Shown: positions 6,633 through 9,741 of the stretch, one piece after another
Numbering within the stretch: position 1 is the stretch's first letter
Layout of the letters: each line of letters begins with the position of its first letter
Origin: Deltaproteobacteria bacterium
GTDB taxonomy: Bacteria > Desulfobacterota > Binatia > Binatales > Binataceae
DNA length: 9,741 nt
Direction of reading: 5' to 3'
Assembly: GCA_021780585.1 (NCBI GenBank)
Contig: JAJXYM010000179.1
Location: 1 to 9,741, forward strand
The notes under the pieces: generated by a model
The model's input: only the letters and a program-made list of their open reading frames with translations
What the model was told of the DNA's origin: nothing
Database searches by the model: none
Position numbers and translations under genes: made by a program

Positions 6633-7247
6633 TCAGGCGGCGCGTCGCGCCCGACGCCGGATTCCGATCCACAGCAGGATCGCCGCGATCACGATCCCGA
6701 CCGCGGCCAGATGGCCCGCGCGCCGCGCGATCGCCGCGACCCGTTCGAGCTCGTCGCCGACCAGATAACCGATCGTGATCACGAGTCCGCACCAGATCAC
6801 CGCGCCGAGCAGGTTCCATCCGAGGAACCGCCAAAAGCGCATCCCGGTCGCCCCCGCCATCGGCCCAGCGACGAATCGCGCCCCGGTCACGAATCGCGCC
6901 ATGAAGACGGCTTTCGCCCCGTGCGCGGTGAAAAACGCCCTCAGCCGCTCGATACTTGGTTTCAGGAAGCCAAAGGTCGCGCCCAGCCAATCGATCAGGC
7001 GCTGGCCTCCCGTGCGGCCGAAGGCGTAGCCCGCGCAATCTCCCATGACCGCGCTCGCGATTCCGACCAGATAAATCGTGCGCAATGCCAGGATATCGCG
7101 GCCGGCCAGGAAGCCCGCCGCCAGCAGCACGGTCTCCTCCGGCACCGGTACGCCGAGATTGCCGACGAAGACGCAGATGAACAGGCCGAGGTAGCCCCAG
7201 TCGGCCAGAAAAGCCGCGATTCCCGCTGGATCGAGCGCGTGATGCAT
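6633..7247 (-). CDS. DedA family (VTT domain) membrane protein
   Basis: This 204-residue protein has the size and motif order of DedA proteins, which act at the cytoplasmic membrane and include undecaprenyl-phosphate and phospholipid transporters/flippases. Visible are a first re-entrant or membrane segment at about 17-45 containing GNLGVPVPEETVLLAAG, then GDCAGYAFGRTGG at about 69-81, then ARFVTGARFVAGPMAG at 117-132, then F-x-x-W-N-L-L-G at about 141-148, and a last hydrophobic helix at about 181-196 before a short Arg-rich tail. Arg118 and Arg124 have the same six-residue spacing as the essential arginines of the E. coli homologues YqjA/YghB, and Glu37/Glu38 lie in the conserved acidic site. 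No strong Shine-Dalgarno precedes the ATG. The gene is divergent from the SnoaL-like gene. Its substrate cannot be told from sequence. Confidence 0.9.
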   Translation of the reverse strand: MHHALDPAGIAAFLADWGYLGLFICVFVGNLGVPVPEETVLLAAGFLAGRDILALRTIYLVGIASAVMGDCAGYAFGRTGGQRLIDWLGATFGFLKPSIERLRAFFTAHGAKAVFMARFVTGARFVAGPMAGATGMRFWRFLGWNLLGAVIWCGLVITIGYLVGDELERVAAIARRAGHLAAVGIVIAAILLWIGIRRRARRAA

Positions 7248-7466
7248 CCGGATTGCGATTTCGCCGGGAGGGCGCGCGTCGCCCGGCGGATGCTATCCAG
7301 CTTGCCGGATCGCCAATCCGAAGGTAAGAGCGGCGACGCGCGCCTTTGGGCGGCCGCGGCAAAATGCGCTATGCAGGGAGTCGCGGCGTGCCGGGGATTC
7401 TCGCCGGCCGAAGCGGACGGCTGCGCGGCCGCGCCGCGAACGTATCCGTCCGAGAGGCGTGCGACC
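7248..7466. other. divergent intergenic spacer with inverted repeats
   Basis: This 219-base spacer between dedA (minus) and the SnoaL-like gene (plus) holds no convincing gene, although one plus-strand frame stays open through it. It contains a perfect inverted repeat, CGCCGGG at 7262-7268 and CCCGGCG at 7282-7288. Around that sits a wider near-perfect pair, CGGATTGCGAT at 7249-7259 and ATCGCCAATCCG at 7309-7320 (one extra base). A possible weak plus-strand promoter is TTGGGC at 7346-7351 and TATGCA at 7370-7375 with an 18-base gap. Any of these may be regulatory; none is proven. Confidence 0.3.
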
Positions 7467-7925
7467 ATGAAGACAATCGAGGAGCGGCTCGCCGCGCTCG
7501 AAGCGATCGAGGAAATCCGCCGGCTCAAGGCGCGTTATGCCGCCGCGTGCGACGCCAATTACGACGCCGACGCGATCGCGGCGCTGTTCACGGAGGATGC
7601 TGTATGGGACGGCGGCGCGCTCGGCAAGGCCGAGGGGCGCGAGGCGATCCGCGCCTTCTTTCGCGGCGCGCCGAAGTATTTTCCCTTCGCCATCCATCAT
7701 GTGATGAATCCGATTATCGAGGTCGATGGCGACCGCGCGAGCGCGCAATGGTATCTGCTGCAGCCGGCCACGATGGCGCGCGGGAACCAGGCCGTATGGC
7801 TGGCGGCGACCTATCACGATGATTATGTGCGCGTGGGCGGCGAATGGAAATTCAAACGGCTCAGCGTGACGCCGCGTTTCCTCACGACCTATGAGGAAGG
7901 TTGGGCGCGCAAGCCCTTTGTCTGA
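7467..7925 (+). CDS. SnoaL-like / NTF2-fold protein
   Basis: This 152-residue protein fits the SnoaL-like (SnoaL_4 type) domain. It has an N-terminal helix (EERLAALEAIEEIRRLKARYAAACD), then DADAIAALFTEDAVWDGG at about 33-50, HHVMNPIIEVDGD at about 77-89, and C-terminal strands AQWYLLQP, WLAATYHDDYVRVGGEWKFKRL. Tyr24, Asp29, His77/His78 and the aromatic residues line what is usually the cone-shaped pocket. Relatives are small hydratases, isomerases, cyclases or ring-cleaving enzymes, so the reaction cannot be named. The ATG at 7467 is chosen because homology begins there and GAGAGG lies 9 bases upstream; the frame is open much further upstream but that part is not protein-like. A dienelactone hydrolase gene follows 57 bases later, which suggests a shared catabolic role. 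Confidence 0.85.
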   Translation: MKTIEERLAALEAIEEIRRLKARYAAACDANYDADAIAALFTEDAVWDGGALGKAEGREAIRAFFRGAPKYFPFAIHHVMNPIIEVDGDRASAQWYLLQPATMARGNQAVWLAATYHDDYVRVGGEWKFKRLSVTPRFLTTYEEGWARKPFV

Positions 7926-7939
7926 GATTCGCGAGAACC

Positions 7940-7960
7940 GCCGCGCGCCGATCGCGCGGC
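7940..7960 (+). other. intercistronic hairpin between the SnoaL-like and dienelactone hydrolase genes
   Basis: GCCGCGCG and CGCGCGGC form a perfect 8-bp stem around the loop CCGAT. It ends 8 bases before the GGAGG ribosome binding site of the next gene. There is no T-run, so it looks more like an RNA-stability or attenuating hairpin than a full terminator. Confidence 0.35.
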
Positions 7961-7982
7961 CCCAAAGCGGAGGCGACCCAAA

Positions 7983-8753
7983 ATGGCATTGCCGGGTGAA
8001 GTGACGAATCCCGACGCGCTCGCGACGAGCGACGTTACCTTTACGAGCGACGGCTTCGCGATGCGCGCCTATCTGGCGCGGCCCAAGGCGCCGGGCTCCT
8101 ATCCCGCGATAATCATCCTGCACGAGGCGTTCGGCCTGGTCGAGCATGAACGCGACGTCGCACGCCGCTTCGCGAGTCAGGGCTTTATCGCGCTCGCGCC
8201 CGACGTCTATTCGCGAATCGGCGCGCCGCGTAATCCGGGCGACATGACCGAGGTGCGCGCCAAGATGTTCGGCCTGGCGGACGCGCAACTGGTGCGCGAC
8301 TTCGCCGCCGCCGCCGTCTTCGTGCGCGCGCAGCCGGGCGCGAGCGGCAAGGTCGGATGCGTCGGGTTTTGCGTCGGCGGACGCTGGACGTTGCTCTTCG
8401 CCTGCTCCAGCGGCAAGGTGGACGCGGCGATCGATTGCTGGGGCGGATTTATCACGCGCGCCACGCCCGACGCGGTCGCGACGCCGGAACGACCGAAGCC
8501 GGTGATCGAGCTCGCGCCGCATCTGCATTGTCCGCTCTACGTCGTCTGCGGCGAGGAGGATCAGAATCCGTCGCCGGCGGACGCGGAGGAACTGCGCAAG
8601 CGTCTGGCCGCGGCCGGCAAGAATTTCGAGGTCGAGATCTTCCGAAACGCCGGCCACGCCTTCTTTGCCGACTATCGGCCGAGCTATCGCGAAAAGGCGG
8701 CCTTCGATCTGTGGCCGAAAATGGTCGCGTTCTTCAAAAGGAATTTGGCGTAA
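7983..8753 (+). CDS. dienelactone hydrolase family protein
   Basis: This 256-residue alpha/beta hydrolase has the dienelactone hydrolase signature. The nucleophile is Cys130 in GFCVGG, the acid is Asp193 in CGEEDQNPSP, and the base is His225 in RNAGHAFF, all at normal spacing. His47-Glu48 in ILHEAFGL supplies the glutamate that activates the cysteine in the family. The classical enzyme hydrolyses 4-carboxymethylenebut-2-en-4-olide to maleylacetate in chloroaromatic breakdown, but many family members act on other esters or lactones. No other genes of that pathway are seen here, so the substrate is open. No signal peptide is visible, so it should be cytoplasmic. GGAGG at 7969-7973, nine bases before the ATG, supports the start. 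It lies 57 bases after the SnoaL-like gene and 24 bases before the GH88-type gene, probably in one operon. Confidence 0.92.
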   Translation: MALPGEVTNPDALATSDVTFTSDGFAMRAYLARPKAPGSYPAIIILHEAFGLVEHERDVARRFASQGFIALAPDVYSRIGAPRNPGDMTEVRAKMFGLADAQLVRDFAAAAVFVRAQPGASGKVGCVGFCVGGRWTLLFACSSGKVDAAIDCWGGFITRATPDAVATPERPKPVIELAPHLHCPLYVVCGEEDQNPSPADAEELRKRLAAAGKNFEVEIFRNAGHAFFADYRPSYREKAAFDLWPKMVAFFKRNLA

Positions 8754-8777
8754 GCGCAAGGGAAAGGACTGAATCAG

Positions 8778-9741
8778 ATGGCCGGGACGCAATGGGACGA
8801 AGCGATCGCGCGGATGCGGGCGCGGGTCGATCATACCGTCGCGACGGTGCGCGGCGGCTTTCCGCATTTCGCCGAACCCGCCGCCGGCCGATGGACGCTG
8901 ACGCCTCATGGCGATTGGACGGGCGGTTACTGGAACGCGATGCTGTGGCTGACGGCGGCGGCCACCGGCGACGATCGTTACGCCAGGCTGGGAGCGGATT
9001 GGACCGAGCGGCTGCGGGCGCGGGTCGATTCGCAGACTTCGGCGCGCGGGCTGCTCTTTTATTACGGCGCGGCGCTCGGCGCGATCCTGAAGGGCGACGC
9101 CGCCGCGCGCGAGCTCGGAATCGCGGCGGCGCGATCGCTCGCCGCCGGCTACAATCCGCGCGCCGAGGTTATTCCGATGGGCGCCGAATTCGAGGAGGTG
9201 CATAGCGTCGGCCACGGCGAATCGGAAGTCGATGTCGTGCAGATCGCGGCTCTGCTCGGATGGGCCGCGCGGGAGACCGGCAACGCCAAGCTGCGCGAGA
9301 TCGCCGCCCGCCATGCGCATCGCCATATCGAATTCTGCATGCGCGCCGACGGCTCGATCTGCCAGTCGGCCTCGTTCGATCCGGCGACCGGCGAAATGAC
9401 GCGCCGTTACACGCACAAGGGCATCACGGATTCGAGCACCTGGGCGCGCGCGCAGGCGTGGGGCATCCTGGGATGGGCGCTGGCGGCGCATTGGACCGGC
9501 GACATGGCGCTGGTCGAGCCGGCCGAGCGCGCGGCGCATTGGTGGAACGCGCATGTGCCGCCCGATCGCGTGGCGTTCTGGGATTTCGACGATCCGGCGA
9601 TTCCGCATACGAATCGCGACACCTCGGCGACGGCGATCGCGGCGGCCGGGATGCTCAAGCTGTCAACGCTGTCGCAGAATGAGGCGCATCGGCGGGAGTT
9701 CCGCGCGGCGGCGGAAAGCGCGGTCGAGGCGCTGACCGAGG
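8778..9741 (+). CDS. GH88-type unsaturated glucuronyl hydrolase homologue (C-terminus cut by window edge)
   Basis: The frame is open from an ATG at 8778 to the right edge (321 codons); the family is about 370-400 residues, so the end is missing. The (alpha/alpha)6-barrel signature is clear: GRWTLTPHGDWTGGYWNAMLWL at about 37-58, VDVVQIAALLGWA with Asp152, a RADGSICQSASFDPATG stretch at about 189-205, DSSTWARAQAWG at about 218-229, and FWDFDDPAIPHTNRDTSATAIAAAG at about 267-291. GH88 enzymes release unsaturated uronic acid from oligosaccharides made by polysaccharide lyases, using two aspartates. The second appears as Asp152. The first, normally in an HDxGF motif, aligns with Ala89 in TSARGLLFYY, so activity or substrate may differ. 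No signal peptide is seen. GGAAAGGA at 8761-8768 is the ribosome binding site. It follows the dienelactone hydrolase by 24 bases. No polysaccharide lyase or sugar transporter lies in view. Confidence 0.85.
   Translation, partial: MAGTQWDEAIARMRARVDHTVATVRGGFPHFAEPAAGRWTLTPHGDWTGGYWNAMLWLTAAATGDDRYARLGADWTERLRARVDSQTSARGLLFYYGAALGAILKGDAAARELGIAAARSLAAGYNPRAEVIPMGAEFEEVHSVGHGESEVDVVQIAALLGWAARETGNAKLREIAARHAHRHIEFCMRADGSICQSASFDPATGEMTRRYTHKGITDSSTWARAQAWGILGWALAAHWTGDMALVEPAERAAHWWNAHVPPDRVAFWDFDDPAIPHTNRDTSATAIAAAGMLKLSTLSQNEAHRREFRAAAESAVEALTE

Noticed and set aside
6615..7466. Upstream in-frame extension of the SnoaL-like gene
   Set aside because: It is antisense to dedA and not protein-like. 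Homology and the ribosome binding site both place the start at 7467.
7293..9608. A 771-codon open frame on the minus strand
   Set aside because: It runs antisense to the SnoaL-like, dienelactone hydrolase and GH88-type genes, all of which show conserved family motifs. Its product is rich in Arg, His and Asp with no recognisable domain, which is the expected mirror of GC-rich codons.
1..9741. CRISPR array, tRNA, rRNA, insertion sequence, toxin-antitoxin or phage-defence genes
   Set aside because: I looked for regularly spaced repeats, cloverleaf ends, transposase motifs and nuclease or NTPase motifs and saw none. All clear genes are metabolic or membrane proteins.

Overview
The window is ordinary chromosomal DNA from a very GC-rich bacterium. 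Third codon positions are overwhelmingly G or C, which is why long open frames appear antisense to nearly every gene. I see no plasmid, phage, transposon, CRISPR, tRNA or rRNA signal. A large UPF0182 membrane protein, a short dispersed 'HSERSEES'-type repeat and a chromosome full of CoA-ligase, dienelactone-hydrolase and SnoaL-type genes would fit an uncultured soil or water lineage such as Desulfobacterota, Binatota or Acidobacteriota. That placement is an inference from style only.

Layout, left to right. (1) On the minus strand, positions 1-2438 hold a two-gene unit: a small DUF1232 membrane protein followed 13 bases later by a UPF0182 membrane protein whose C-terminus runs off the left edge. 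The DUF1232 leader contains a hairpin that would bury its best ribosome binding site. (2) A divergent plus-strand unit at 2514-5857 encodes a thiamine-diphosphate 2-oxo acid decarboxylase of the phenylpyruvate/indolepyruvate type and, 20 bases later, an AMP-forming acyl-CoA synthetase of the medium-chain/aryl type. Together they suggest catabolism of an aromatic or branched 2-oxo acid to a CoA thioester through aldehyde and acid, although no aldehyde dehydrogenase lies in the window. (3) A convergent junction at 5858-5959 contains the dispersed palindromic repeat. (4) On the minus strand, positions 5960-7247 hold a carboxymuconolactone-decarboxylase-like (AhpD fold) protein and, upstream of it, a DedA-family membrane protein. 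(5) A 219-base divergent spacer leads to a plus-strand unit from 7467 to the right edge: a SnoaL-like/NTF2-fold protein, a dienelactone hydrolase with an intact Cys-Asp-His triad, and a GH88-type unsaturated glucuronyl hydrolase homologue that is cut by the window end.

I did not find a convincing new defence or mobile system. The observations most worth a second look are non-consensus active-site residues in three otherwise well-conserved enzymes: a Phe where the decarboxylase usually has Glu, an Arg in the ligase P-loop, and an Ala at one of the two GH88 catalytic aspartates. The dispersed repeat, the sequestered ribosome binding site and several intergenic stem-loops come next. All function calls rest on motif recognition by eye; no database search was run.
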